In this document: in pieces, positions 55,101-63,781 of the stretch
Layout: each line of letters starts with the position of its first letter
How positions within the stretch are numbered: the stretch's first letter is position 1
Origin: Bacteroides sp. CAG:530
GTDB taxonomy: Bacteria; Bacteroidota; Bacteroidia; Bacteroidales; Bacteroidaceae
Direction: 5' to 3'
DNA length: 64,000 nt
Assembly: GCA_000434735.1 (NCBI GenBank)
Contig: FR881275.1
Location: 58,141 to 122,140 of the forward strand
Notes under the pieces: generated by a model
What the model saw: the letters and a program-made list of their open reading frames with translations, nothing else
The model's database searches: none
Told to the model about the DNA's origin: nothing
Program-made: the position numbers and the translations under genes

Positions 55101-56321
55101 TTAAGATTTCTTTTGTGTGTTAGGCAAGAAGCCTGCAACTACTCCAAGTAGTGGCAGTACCGTACTGATGCGGAAGATGAATTCTATGCTTGTAAGGTCG
55201 GCCAGCCATCCGAAGAATGCCGAACCAAGTCCGCCCAAACCGAACATCAATCCGAAGAATACCCCTGCTATCATGCCTATCTTGTCGGGCATTAGGTCGG
55301 TGGCATATACCACTATGGCAGAGAATGCTGAAGATATCACAAGACCGATAATCACTGCCAGCACTATGGTCCATATCAAGTTAGTATATGGTAGTATAAG
55401 GGTGAACGGTGCGGCTCCTAGGATGGACCCCCAGATTACGTACTTACGCCCATATTTATCGCCTAACAATCCACCGCCTAAGGTTCCTATTGCTGATGCT
55501 GCCAGAAAGGCGAACAGGCAGAGTTGTGAGCTTTGTACCGAGATGCCGAACTTATCTATCAAGAAGAATGTGAAGTAGCTGGTCATGCACGATAGGTAGA
55601 AGTATTTAGAGAATATCAGTACTACCAGTATGAACATGGCCATGTGTACTTTGCTCTTGGGTAGGTTAGGACCTACGCTAAGCTTGTTGGCAGGGTGCGT
55701 AGTGACGTATGCCAGCTTAGCCTTATACCAATTTCCGATGCGCATCATGATGATGGCGGCAAGAATGGCTACTATAGCAAACCAGCCTATAGCTCCTTGT
55801 CCGAAAGGTAAGATAATCAATGCCGCCAGCAGCGGACCGATGGCATTCCCTCCGTTTCCTCCTACCTGAAAGATAGACTGCGCCAGACTTTTCTTTCCGC
55901 CCGAAGCCATCTGTGCCACGCGCGACGCTTCAGGATGGAAGATAGACGATCCTAACCCGATGATGCAGACCGATATCAGAATCATCCAGAAACTGTTGGC
56001 GGCAGCCATCATAAGCAGTCCGGCTAATGTGAAGCACATGCCTGTGGTAAGTGCATAAGGCTGCGGATGGCGGTCGGCATATCGCCCGGTAAATGGCTGC
56101 AAGATAGAAGAGGTGAGCTGGAATATCAGCGTGATGACTCCAATCTGTGCAAACGTGAATCCGAATTTTTCTTTTATGATAGGGTATATAGATGGAATGA
56201 TAGACTGTATCATGTCGTTCAAGAAATGGCAGACACCTATGGTTACTAATATAGTGAAGGCTGTACCTTCCATTTTTCCGCGATACCCTTTTGTTTCGTT
56301 CTTTGTATTTTCTGTATTCAT
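55101..56321 (-). CDS. Fosmidomycin-resistance-like MFS transporter
   Basis: A 406-residue major facilitator with 12 membrane helices. It resembles the Fsr group: CHFLNDMIQSIIPSIYPIIK in helix 1, the loop 2-3 motif GRYADRHPQPYALTTG, and GLGSSIFHPEASRVAQMASG with its conserved FHPE in helix 4. The family exports fosmidomycin and related drugs in E. coli; the natural substrate here is unknown. It converges on the RND operon and is transcribed alone. Confidence 0.9.
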   Translation of the reverse strand: MNTENTKNETKGYRGKMEGTAFTILVTIGVCHFLNDMIQSIIPSIYPIIKEKFGFTFAQIGVITLIFQLTSSILQPFTGRYADRHPQPYALTTGMCFTLAGLLMMAAANSFWMILISVCIIGLGSSIFHPEASRVAQMASGGKKSLAQSIFQVGGNGGNAIGPLLAALIILPFGQGAIGWFAIVAILAAIIMMRIGNWYKAKLAYVTTHPANKLSVGPNLPKSKVHMAMFILVVLIFSKYFYLSCMTSYFTFFLIDKFGISVQSSQLCLFAFLAASAIGTLGGGLLGDKYGRKYVIWGSILGAAPFTLILPYTNLIWTIVLAVIIGLVISSAFSAIVVYATDLMPDKIGMIAGVFFGLMFGLGGLGSAFFGWLADLTSIEFIFRISTVLPLLGVVAGFLPNTQKKS

Positions 56322-56344
56322 TAATAGTTTTATTTTTCGGGGTG

Positions 56345-56352
56345 CAAAGTTA
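56345..56352 (-). promoter_or_regulatory. Probable MFS promoter, -7 element TAACTTTG
   Basis: The minus strand reads TAACTTTG 23 bp before the MFS start, in the 37-bp gap after the helicase stop. A -33 match would lie inside the end of the helicase gene; none is clear. Confidence 0.4.
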
Positions 56353-56358
56353 CTAAAT

Positions 56359-59300
56359 TTATCTGTTGCTTATAACTTCGTAGTTATACGTGCCGCTATC
56401 TGGCAATGCTTCATCTTTCTCTGGGTTCAGATAATATTTGCCTTCTAATGGCATCTGCTCGTTTATTGGCTTCAACGAGTGATGCAGGTGCGTGCGGAAC
56501 GCTTTATACGAGTGATCGTTAGTGCGCTGTCCGGCATCGTCGCGATAGATTATGGCGTAATGGTTTAGCGGATAAGCTTGTACCAATTGGTTTATCTGCA
56601 ACGCCAGATGTCGCGCCTCTATCGGCTGTATGCGGTCGAACAGATTGCTCATATTGAATATTATCAGTTCCGACAGAACAGAATGCGCCTTCCAGAACTC
56701 GGTTTGGATGGCTTCTATCCGTGGATAAAAGCAACTCGATACCTTACTGTATGGCTCCGACGAGAAGAAGTTATATGCCATGCGGTCCATTTCTTCTGTA
56801 GGATAGATGCCTGCGTACATCACATCAGAGTGTGGCATGCGTCGCTGTATCATGTCGATAAAAGCTAGTCCAGACGCTCCGCATTCATAGCTCACATCGC
56901 AGAATACCACCTTGCCCGATACGTTGCTTGCGGCGGAAGTCAGCCATCCGCCTATGGTTTCGAACAGACTGCGGGCGGCTGTATAGCTGCGTCGCATATA
57001 GAAATAGTTGTACAGATACAACTTGTCGGTAGCCGAAAACAGAGAACTGTTGCCGGTGTTGCCGAAATCGTATCGTCCGTAACCGATGGTTTCGCGAAGC
57101 GGAGCGTTGTTTGTTGTTACGGTAGGGAAGCGTTTCTCCGTTTCGTTGGCTATGTACTGGCGGAATAATGCAGAGAAAGCCTCCGGCAGTTGGTAGCATT
57201 GCGGCTTCACATCCCAGTTGGCTGCGTATTGCGGTACGCTGAACTTTTCTCTTGCAAACTCATCAGCCGTAGTATCTATGTATCCGTTGTTCATGCGGAT
57301 ATACTCCATCAGCTTATAGAATGTAAGGTCGGCTCCCAGTATATGCGGATTTCCTACCAGAATCAGCTGCTTACGTGCACGTGTTATTGCTACGTTCAGC
57401 TTGCGGTCTATCATGAAATCTCCTTCTCTGAACGTATTTGCGGTAAGGAAATTTAGTTGCCCTATACTGCTTATCGTAAACGAATAGATGATGACATCGC
57501 GCTGGCTTCCCTGATACCGCTCTACCGTGTCTATGGATATTAAGTTCTTACGTGGGATATTCTTATGCGATATTTCTTCTCGTATCATAGCTATCTGGTT
57601 GCGGTAGGGAACAATCACGCCCACCGTTCTTAATGGGGAGAATGTTATGCTGCTTACATGATATATGTGCTCAATCAGTGTGGCTACTATCTTCGCCTCC
57701 TCACGGTTGCTCTTGTCGGATGTGTTCTCGTCATTGGGGCGTGAGGTGGCGATGAATGCCATACGTCGTGTAGTGAGCAGTCGGTCTATATTATTCTCGT
57801 TGTGCGACGGTGCACGGTAGATGGGGTACGGCAACTCTTCTTCCTGATGAGGCAGAGGTACCGATTCCAGATGCTCGTCGTGATAGAATGCGTTGTTTGG
57901 GAATTCAGCGATGGCTGGATGCATTCGGCCTTGCTTGTTGAGTATGCTGCGCACTTCTTGTGGGCTGTTCTTATACAGACGCTCAAATAGCGAGTTGCGG
58001 CAGTCGGTCAGTCCTATGGCTGTCAGTAACGGGTCGGTTACTTCAGCTTCTTCCGCACTCTGCATGGCTATGGCGGGCAACTGCTTATAATCGCCTATAA
58101 GTATGAATTTGTCGATGGCGTTATACTGTCCGTGCCGAGCCGACAGAATACCCATAAGGTCGGGTTCCAGTATCTGCGAAGCTTCGTCTATCATGGCCAC
58201 GTTAAAGTGCTTCAACGAGAAAAGATACAGTCGGCTGTTTATGGCGGTGGTAGTACCTACGTATATTCGTGTCTTCGTAAGCTTGCTGCGCAGTTCGTTT
58301 AGATGAATGTTTTCGGTAAGCAGGTTCTTCAGCAGATAGGTGCGGAAGAGTTCGTCGCATGACAGTTCGTTACCGATGCGTATAAACGGTGTGCGTGCGG
58401 CTATGCCAGAGTCTACCAGCATTCTGCATATTTCGTCTACTGCACGGTTGGTGTACGATAACAGCAATATTGAAGAATCGTCTTCTGTCAGGGCTTCTTC
58501 TACCATATAGCGCAGGGCGCACGATGTCTTTCCTGTTCCCGGAGGACCAACCAGCATGAAGTAGTCTTTAGCTTGTTTGGCCTTCAGCACTTGAGTGTTG
58601 AAGCGGCCGTAGTCTCCGTTCAGTGTGAGGCTGGCGTCCGTCTCTGGTTCTCTTAAGCCCAGCAGCAACTCCTTTCTGTCGCGTCGGCCTGTAAGTAAGG
58701 TGAAGAGTCCGCGCATGGCGTTTACCGACGATGTGTCTGATGAGTCGTGCTCTATGGCGAAAAGGTCGGTCTCCGTACCTATGATATCTTTGTTTTGTTG
58801 CCCGTTGCGCAGCAGTACCATAACCTCGTCCGTCGTGATATCTATTATATTCCCCTTCATCAGAATCTCGTTGCGTACGTCGGGCATTCCGGTGTATGAA
58901 TACAGTATGATGATATCGCCCGATCTGAAGTTAGGCAGAAAATCTTCTCCTTGCTGAGGTATGTGCAGTTTGATGATATCATACCCTTTATCCGGCGAAC
59001 TACGGCGTTTTTCGGTGATGGTCAATCCTAACAATATGTTTCCGGCTTCAATCTTTTCGGGCAGAGGCGTATGCCACAGGCTGGCGAACCCATTAGATGG
59101 GTCGTTCCGTCCTCCGGTTTTGGCCAGTAACTGTTCTTTAGAGATGAAGGTAAAGAAGCGGCGGAAGTATGCTTTCTCTGTAGGTGAGCAGTGTTTCAGT
59201 GTGCTTATAACCTCTTGCAGCTGAGGCTCCTGATAGTCGGTCCATAACTTGTTCTGTACGGCGAATTCGTTCAGCATCTCGGTGCTCAGCGAGTCTGATA

Positions 59301-60666
59301 CGTTACCGATGGCTCCTTCGGCCAACGCGGTTTCGTTTACTACGATTCTGTTTCGCAGGGCGATGCTTTGTCTGAATAGTTCTTCGGCGAAATGCTCTAT
59401 TACCAGTCCGTCGTGATACTTGGAATACAGCAGGAAAGTCTGCATGTCTTCGGTCTTCTGCCCGAAGTTATACATCAGAATTCCCTGATAAAGCATCATT
59501 TGCACAAAATGGTCTTCCTTATGTCGGCGGCGATACTCATCACGCTTTCCCGATTTCTGTTCTACCAGCACTTTGAAGTCTTTCTGTAACATATCTACAC
59601 GTCCCTGCAGTCCCAACTTCTCGCAGATAAACGATGCTTCGAGCAAGGTAGATTTCGGATTAAACGCATGTATGTTGTTCGGAAACACTTCGTGTATAAA
59701 GTGCTTTATGTTCATCATCTGCATTTGTGCCTGCTCATGGAAGCGTCCGTCTATCTCGGGGCAGGTACAGAACTCTAATGCCGACTGTGCGAAGAATTTC
59801 TTTATGCTGTGTTTATACAGTACCGCATCGGCTAAAGGTGTGTTTATGTAATCGTCCAGAAACTGTCCTGCCAAGTTACCCATAAGTATGGGCGATGTGC
59901 TTACGCGCGGCTTTATCTTATTGATGAAGAAGTTGAAGGGGTGATGTCCGTACTCTCTGAAACATGCCGCCAGCGAACTGATGTCTATCAGATAGTCGGG
60001 TTGTACTACTATAAGATTAGGTATGTATACATTGTTTTCGTCTACCCGTGTGTCGAGCAGATTCAGTTGCATGTCCTCTTTCAGTAAGTCGTGCAGATAC
60101 AGCTGGTCGCCGTTTATGCCAGCTTTCGCATAATCTATTATGATGAGCGGGTCCTCGTCGCTATCTGTAGCGGCGAAGATACGTGTGTCGTCCCAACTGC
60201 TTACAGATACTCTGAGATACTCTATCAGCGATTTCTTGGTTCCGCTGTACGGACGGTTAGAGTGTGGAATTTCGGGTAGGAGAGATGCCGGTATATCTTC
60301 CTCGTACGCTAGTGAGATGAAACGCACCAACGCACGCAGATCGTAGCGATACTCATTTACGTCAGCTACGAAATTATCTCCCATAGCGGCGTTGCAGTTG
60401 CGTCGCATGGTCTGTATGGCATATTTGTCCGACGGGGTCATCTTCCGCTCCTTGCAGATAAAGTCGAGGTGGGCAAACAGGTTGGCGAATGCTATTGTTG
60501 CATCGGCTGTCAGCTCGTAGCACGCTTGCTGTAGCACCTTGTACAGCAGAATGTATTTGGCCTGAATGTTATCTGCAGAGGCTTTGGGCGAGTGATGGAT
60601 TTGCTCAATGCGGTTATATAGATCGAAAGATTGCAGTTCTATATGGTTTGATGTTTTGTCGGGCAT
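56359..60666 (-). CDS. PD-(D/E)XK nuclease - superfamily 1 helicase fusion
   Basis: A 1435-residue protein. N-terminal part: unknown, about 1-260. A nuclease core of the Cas4/Dna2/RecB type has D358 (GRVDML) and E369-Q-K371 (VLVEQKSGK) followed by the Gln-rich helix FVQMMLYQG. The SF1 helicase has Walker A with K713 (VGPPGTGKTSCA), motif II MIDEASQILEP (Upf1/Dna2 type), motif III GDYKQLPAI, and motifs V-VI near VERYQGSQRDV and NVAITRARKQLILVG. About 250 C-terminal residues (from 1190) match nothing I recognise. Only a short FCTC cysteine pair is seen near the nuclease, not the full Dna2 iron-sulfur set. It is probably a DNA-end processing or defence enzyme; the function is not established. 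Confidence 0.85.
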   Translation of the reverse strand: MPDKTSNHIELQSFDLYNRIEQIHHSPKASADNIQAKYILLYKVLQQACYELTADATIAFANLFAHLDFICKERKMTPSDKYAIQTMRRNCNAAMGDNFVADVNEYRYDLRALVRFISLAYEEDIPASLLPEIPHSNRPYSGTKKSLIEYLRVSVSSWDDTRIFAATDSDEDPLIIIDYAKAGINGDQLYLHDLLKEDMQLNLLDTRVDENNVYIPNLIVVQPDYLIDISSLAACFREYGHHPFNFFINKIKPRVSTSPILMGNLAGQFLDDYINTPLADAVLYKHSIKKFFAQSALEFCTCPEIDGRFHEQAQMQMMNIKHFIHEVFPNNIHAFNPKSTLLEASFICEKLGLQGRVDMLQKDFKVLVEQKSGKRDEYRRRHKEDHFVQMMLYQGILMYNFGQKTEDMQTFLLYSKYHDGLVIEHFAEELFRQSIALRNRIVVNETALAEGAIGNVSDSLSTEMLNEFAVQNKLWTDYQEPQLQEVISTLKHCSPTEKAYFRRFFTFISKEQLLAKTGGRNDPSNGFASLWHTPLPEKIEAGNILLGLTITEKRRSSPDKGYDIIKLHIPQQGEDFLPNFRSGDIIILYSYTGMPDVRNEILMKGNIIDITTDEVMVLLRNGQQNKDIIGTETDLFAIEHDSSDTSSVNAMRGLFTLLTGRRDRKELLLGLREPETDASLTLNGDYGRFNTQVLKAKQAKDYFMLVGPPGTGKTSCALRYMVEEALTEDDSSILLLSYTNRAVDEICRMLVDSGIAARTPFIRIGNELSCDELFRTYLLKNLLTENIHLNELRSKLTKTRIYVGTTTAINSRLYLFSLKHFNVAMIDEASQILEPDLMGILSARHGQYNAIDKFILIGDYKQLPAIAMQSAEEAEVTDPLLTAIGLTDCRNSLFERLYKNSPQEVRSILNKQGRMHPAIAEFPNNAFYHDEHLESVPLPHQEEELPYPIYRAPSHNENNIDRLLTTRRMAFIATSRPNDENTSDKSNREEAKIVATLIEHIYHVSSITFSPLRTVGVIVPYRNQIAMIREEISHKNIPRKNLISIDTVERYQGSQRDVIIYSFTISSIGQLNFLTANTFREGDFMIDRKLNVAITRARKQLILVGNPHILGADLTFYKLMEYIRMNNGYIDTTADEFAREKFSVPQYAANWDVKPQCYQLPEAFSALFRQYIANETEKRFPTVTTNNAPLRETIGYGRYDFGNTGNSSLFSATDKLYLYNYFYMRRSYTAARSLFETIGGWLTSAASNVSGKVVFCDVSYECGASGLAFIDMIQRRMPHSDVMYAGIYPTEEMDRMAYNFFSSEPYSKVSSCFYPRIEAIQTEFWKAHSVLSELIIFNMSNLFDRIQPIEARHLALQINQLVQAYPLNHYAIIYRDDAGQRTNDHSYKAFRTHLHHSLKPINEQMPLEGKYYLNPEKDEALPDSGTYNYEVISNR

Positions 60667-60726
60667 TATAAAGGAGAGTTTTGGTGGGAGTGTATCATAG
60701 GTGAATTAATGCGAATGTGTATCATA

Positions 60727-60767
60727 AATGGCGGACTGAAAGCCCAACGAGCTTTCAGTCCGCCATT
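60727..60767. terminator. 17-bp perfect hairpin between DUF1573 and helicase genes
   Basis: AATGGCGGACTGAAAGC pairs perfectly with GCTTTCAGTCCGCCATT around the loop CCAACGA. It has no T-run on either side. It lies 180 bp past the DUF1573 stop and 60 bp before the helicase start, so it may stop or process the upstream minus-strand transcript. Confidence 0.6.
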
Positions 60768-60794
60768 AAGTTATGTTATATCCTCGCTATTTTA

Positions 60795-60926
60795 TATGAT
60801 AATAGTTATGATATACCATCGCAATGTTTTGTTTGAACCATCGCATTGTTTCACATCAATCATCGCAATATTTTCTAACTTATATGATAATAGTTATGAT
60901 ACACCATCGCATTGTTTATATGTAAT
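60795..60926. repeat. 22-nt-period intergenic repeat, six units
   Basis: Six adjoining 22-nt units start at 60795, 60817, 60839, 60861, 60883 and 60905. Four begin CATCGCAATG or CATCGCATTG or a near form; the other two (60795, 60883) share TATGATAATAGTTATGATA. The pair TATGAT.. + CATCGC.. thus recurs at an 88-bp distance. There are no spacers, so it is not a CRISPR array. It fills most of the 283-bp gap between the DUF1573 stop and the hairpin before the helicase gene. Confidence 0.8.
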
Positions 60927-60949
60927 AGGGCATTATGCCATATCCGCTA

Positions 60950-61348
60950 TCACTTATTTTCGGCGCTTTTTGCAATCATGTCGCCTTCTATGTAGAGGCG
61001 TATCACTTCGTTTTTAGCGTTAGTGCGTATTGTAATCGATTTACGGAAGTAGCCTGGGAATTTACCTGCTCCGTTATACGTAACGGTTATTTCGCCGCTT
61101 TCTCCCGGCTTGATGGGTTCCTTAGGATACTTAGGTACGGTGCATCCGCAAGTGGCTATAGCCTGATGTATAACCAACGGACCGTTTCCGGTGTTGGTGA
61201 ACTTGAATTTGCAGCTTACCTTTTCGGTTTCCTTAAAAGAACCGAAACTGTAGGTGGTCTTGTCGAATTTGATTTCGGCCGTACCTTGAGCTATCACCGC
61301 CAGTATGACTGAAACTAAAAATAATGTGGTGAGAAAAATCTTTTTCAT
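60950..61348 (-). CDS. DUF1573 exported protein
   Basis: A 132-residue secreted protein with a signal peptide (MKKIFLTTLFLVSVILAVIAQ) and one immunoglobulin-like DUF1573 domain. The family is recognised from YSFGSFKETEKVSCKFKFTN and the cysteine-containing ATCGCTVPKYPKEPIKPGE. The family is widespread in Bacteroidota and its role is unknown. It follows relA on the same strand by 84 bp. Confidence 0.9.
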   Translation of the reverse strand: MKKIFLTTLFLVSVILAVIAQGTAEIKFDKTTYSFGSFKETEKVSCKFKFTNTGNGPLVIHQAIATCGCTVPKYPKEPIKPGESGEITVTYNGAGKFPGYFRKSITIRTNAKNEVIRLYIEGDMIAKSAENK

Positions 61349-61371
61349 CTTATTGTCAGTTTAAAATCGTG

Positions 61372-61379
61372 CAAAGATA
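61372..61379 (-). promoter_or_regulatory. Probable DUF1573 promoter, -7 element TATCTTTG
   Basis: The minus strand reads TATCTTTG 24 bp before the DUF1573 start, in the 84-bp gap after the relA stop. A -33 TTTG is not evident. Confidence 0.45.
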
Positions 61380-61432
61380 GTCATAAATCTCTTTACATAT
61401 GTCTATGTATAGGCTTTATTAACATAGGGAGA

Positions 61433-63649
61433 CTATCCGCGGTTTATTTGTTTTACACCTTTAACGGTTCTTATTTTCTTAATCAAGGCTTCCAACTTCG
61501 ATGTATCGTCTACCATTACCGTAAGCATTCCAGAGAAGAGACCGTCGTGCGAGTCTATGCTGATAGAGCGCAACTGTATGTTCTCTTCTTTGTTGATGAT
61601 AGAAGTGATGTTTGTTACGATACCTATATCATCATGACCCACTATACGCAGAGTGATGGCGTACTGCTTGCCATGACTCTTTCCTGCCCAGCGTGCCCTT
61701 ACTATACGGTAGGGGAAACGCGCTCTCATCTCTGGAGCGTTAGGACAGTCGGCACGATGAATCTTGATACCGCCCGATATGGTTACGAAGCCGAAAACAT
61801 CATCACCGTAAATAGGGTTACAGCAGCGTGCCAAGTTGAAGTCTATGCCCTTCAGGTTCTGGTCTATAACCAGCACATCATCTTTATAATAATCCTTTTC
61901 GGCAAACTGCTGTTGCATGTTGTACCCTTCGGCACTACGGTAAGGCACATCATCGCGCTGTTCGGTTTCGCGCTTCAGCATTTCTATATAACGCTCTATG
62001 ATATCGTTGATGTCGCGCTTCTCGTTGGCTATGTCCTGGAAGAAGTCGGTCACCGTTTTATAGCCCAACTTCTTGATGAGGCGCATCAGCACCGCTTCAT
62101 CGTATTCTATCTTACGGTTCTTGAATTTACGTTCCAGCGTTTCGCGGGCGAACTGCGTTTGCCGTGCCACCAACTCTTTCAGTGCCTGACGTATTTTGGT
62201 CTTTGCCTTAGATGTAGATACAAAGTTCAGCCAGTCTCTTTTGGGAGTCTGAGTAGACGATGTTGTAATTTCCACCTGGTCTCCACTGCTCAACACCTGC
62301 TTTAGCTGTACATTGCGTCCGTTCACCTTGGCTCCTATGCATCGGCATCCCAGGTTAGTGTGAATAGCGAAAGCGAAGTCGAGCACCGTAGCACCTTGCG
62401 GCAACTTGTAAAGGTCGCCTTTCGGAGTAAACACAAACACCTCATCTTTGTATAGGTCGAGCTTGAACTGATCCATCGCCTCCATATCATTGTCAGCGTT
62501 CTCCAGCGTTTCGCGTATAGAGTTAAGCCACTCATCAAGTCCGCTTTCGCCCTTTATACCTTTATAACGCCAGTGTGCAGCAAGACCCTTTTCGGCTATT
62601 TCGTCCATGCGCTCAGTACGTATCTGCACTTCCACCCATTTACCTTCGGGTCCCATCACCGTGATGTGAAGAGATTCATATCCGTTGCTCTTAGGTACCG
62701 ACAGCCAGTCGCGCAGACGCTTGGGGTTAGGCAGATACATATCAGTAACTATAGAATACGCTTGCCAGCACTCCTGTTTCTCCTTGTCGAGAGGAGAATC
62801 CAATATAACACGGATGGCGAACAAGTCGTACACGCCCTCGAACGGACATCCCTGCTTCTTCATCTTCTGATAGATGGAGTGAATGCTCTTGGTTCTTCCC
62901 TTGATGTGGAACTTCAGTCCTGCCTCTTCAAGCTTTTCTTTTACCGGCTTGATGAAAGCATCTATATATCTGTCGCGAGCCGCTTTTGTGGCGTTCAATT
63001 TCTCCTTTATATGATAATAGATATCATGCTGCGTATACTTCAGCCATAAGTCCTCCAGTTCCGATTTCAGCTTATAGAGTCCCAACTTATGCGCAAGCGG
63101 AGCGTACAGGAAAGCCGCTTCGTTGGCCACCTCCAGTCGTGCCTCTTCGTTGGGGCTATCCTTAATCTGTCTCATCAGGTTAACGCGGTCGGCTATCATG
63201 ATGAGCACCACTCTCATGTCTTGAGCGAACGACAACAATAGATTTCTGAAGTTCTCCGATTCTATAGTTGGGCTTTTAGAGTACAGCTCGTTAATCTTCA
63301 CAAGTCCGCGGATAATGCCGGCCACATCTTCGCCGTACATCCGCTTAACTTCGTCTAAAGTGCATAGGTGAAACTTCACCGAGCTATGTAGCATGATTCC
63401 CAATATGGAAGCACGTCGCATACCTATCTCTTCGGCCACGATGACTGCGGTCTGCATATCCTTTATCACCGGATTCATGCCGAACGCATTGCGTGGAACA
63501 GTCCCGTCTGACATAACCTTCATCAGATGCTTTTTCAAATTCTTGCAGTCATCTTTTTGTAATGTGTCTCCCGACAGATGCAGGAGGCGTCTGTACAGTG
63601 CGATGAGCTGTTTATGCTCATCGGGGGTAAAAAATGCTTGTCCTTCCAT
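61433..63649 (-). CDS. relA: RelA/SpoT-family (p)ppGpp synthetase with degenerate hydrolase domain
   Basis: A 738-residue long RSH protein. The N-terminal HD domain has lost its metal site: the usual HD is H88-S89 (IMLHSSVKFHLC), the downstream Glu-Asp is absent, and the first His position reads Gln (DMQTAVIVAEE); only ADRVNLM remains. The synthetase domain looks intact (KGRTKSIHSIYQKMK, YDLFAIRVIL, RLRDWLSVPKSNGYESLH, VEVQIRTERMDEIAEKGLAAHW). TGS (VFVFTPKGDLYKLPQGAT), a zinc-finger-like ARCCNPIYGDD region and a C-terminal ACT domain follow. It should make but not degrade (p)ppGpp, so a second RSH enzyme is expected elsewhere. Confidence 0.93.
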   Translation of the reverse strand: MEGQAFFTPDEHKQLIALYRRLLHLSGDTLQKDDCKNLKKHLMKVMSDGTVPRNAFGMNPVIKDMQTAVIVAEEIGMRRASILGIMLHSSVKFHLCTLDEVKRMYGEDVAGIIRGLVKINELYSKSPTIESENFRNLLLSFAQDMRVVLIMIADRVNLMRQIKDSPNEEARLEVANEAAFLYAPLAHKLGLYKLKSELEDLWLKYTQHDIYYHIKEKLNATKAARDRYIDAFIKPVKEKLEEAGLKFHIKGRTKSIHSIYQKMKKQGCPFEGVYDLFAIRVILDSPLDKEKQECWQAYSIVTDMYLPNPKRLRDWLSVPKSNGYESLHITVMGPEGKWVEVQIRTERMDEIAEKGLAAHWRYKGIKGESGLDEWLNSIRETLENADNDMEAMDQFKLDLYKDEVFVFTPKGDLYKLPQGATVLDFAFAIHTNLGCRCIGAKVNGRNVQLKQVLSSGDQVEITTSSTQTPKRDWLNFVSTSKAKTKIRQALKELVARQTQFARETLERKFKNRKIEYDEAVLMRLIKKLGYKTVTDFFQDIANEKRDINDIIERYIEMLKRETEQRDDVPYRSAEGYNMQQQFAEKDYYKDDVLVIDQNLKGIDFNLARCCNPIYGDDVFGFVTISGGIKIHRADCPNAPEMRARFPYRIVRARWAGKSHGKQYAITLRIVGHDDIGIVTNITSIINKEENIQLRSISIDSHDGLFSGMLTVMVDDTSKLEALIKKIRTVKGVKQINRG

Positions 63650-63722
63650 GATCTTTTCTCTTAACTTTACGGTAAAGGTAGTTTTTTTCTATTTGTTTGG
63701 TGTAACCTTAAAGGTTTTTTTA

Positions 63723-63730
63723 TACTTTTG
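63723..63730 (+). promoter_or_regulatory. Probable promoter of the DUF4301 gene
   Basis: TACTTTTG fits the -7 consensus 51 bp before the start at 63782. TTTG at 63696-63699 is a possible -33, with a rather long 23-nt spacer. Confidence 0.5.
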
Positions 63731-63781
63731 GGGAGAAATCTCTCTTAGAGGTGAATATTTATCACTTAAATTATTATATAT

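Noticed and set aside
60795..60926. CRISPR array
   Set aside because: Units are contiguous at 22 nt with no unique spacers, and no cas genes are present; the Cas4-like nuclease core belongs to a helicase fusion.
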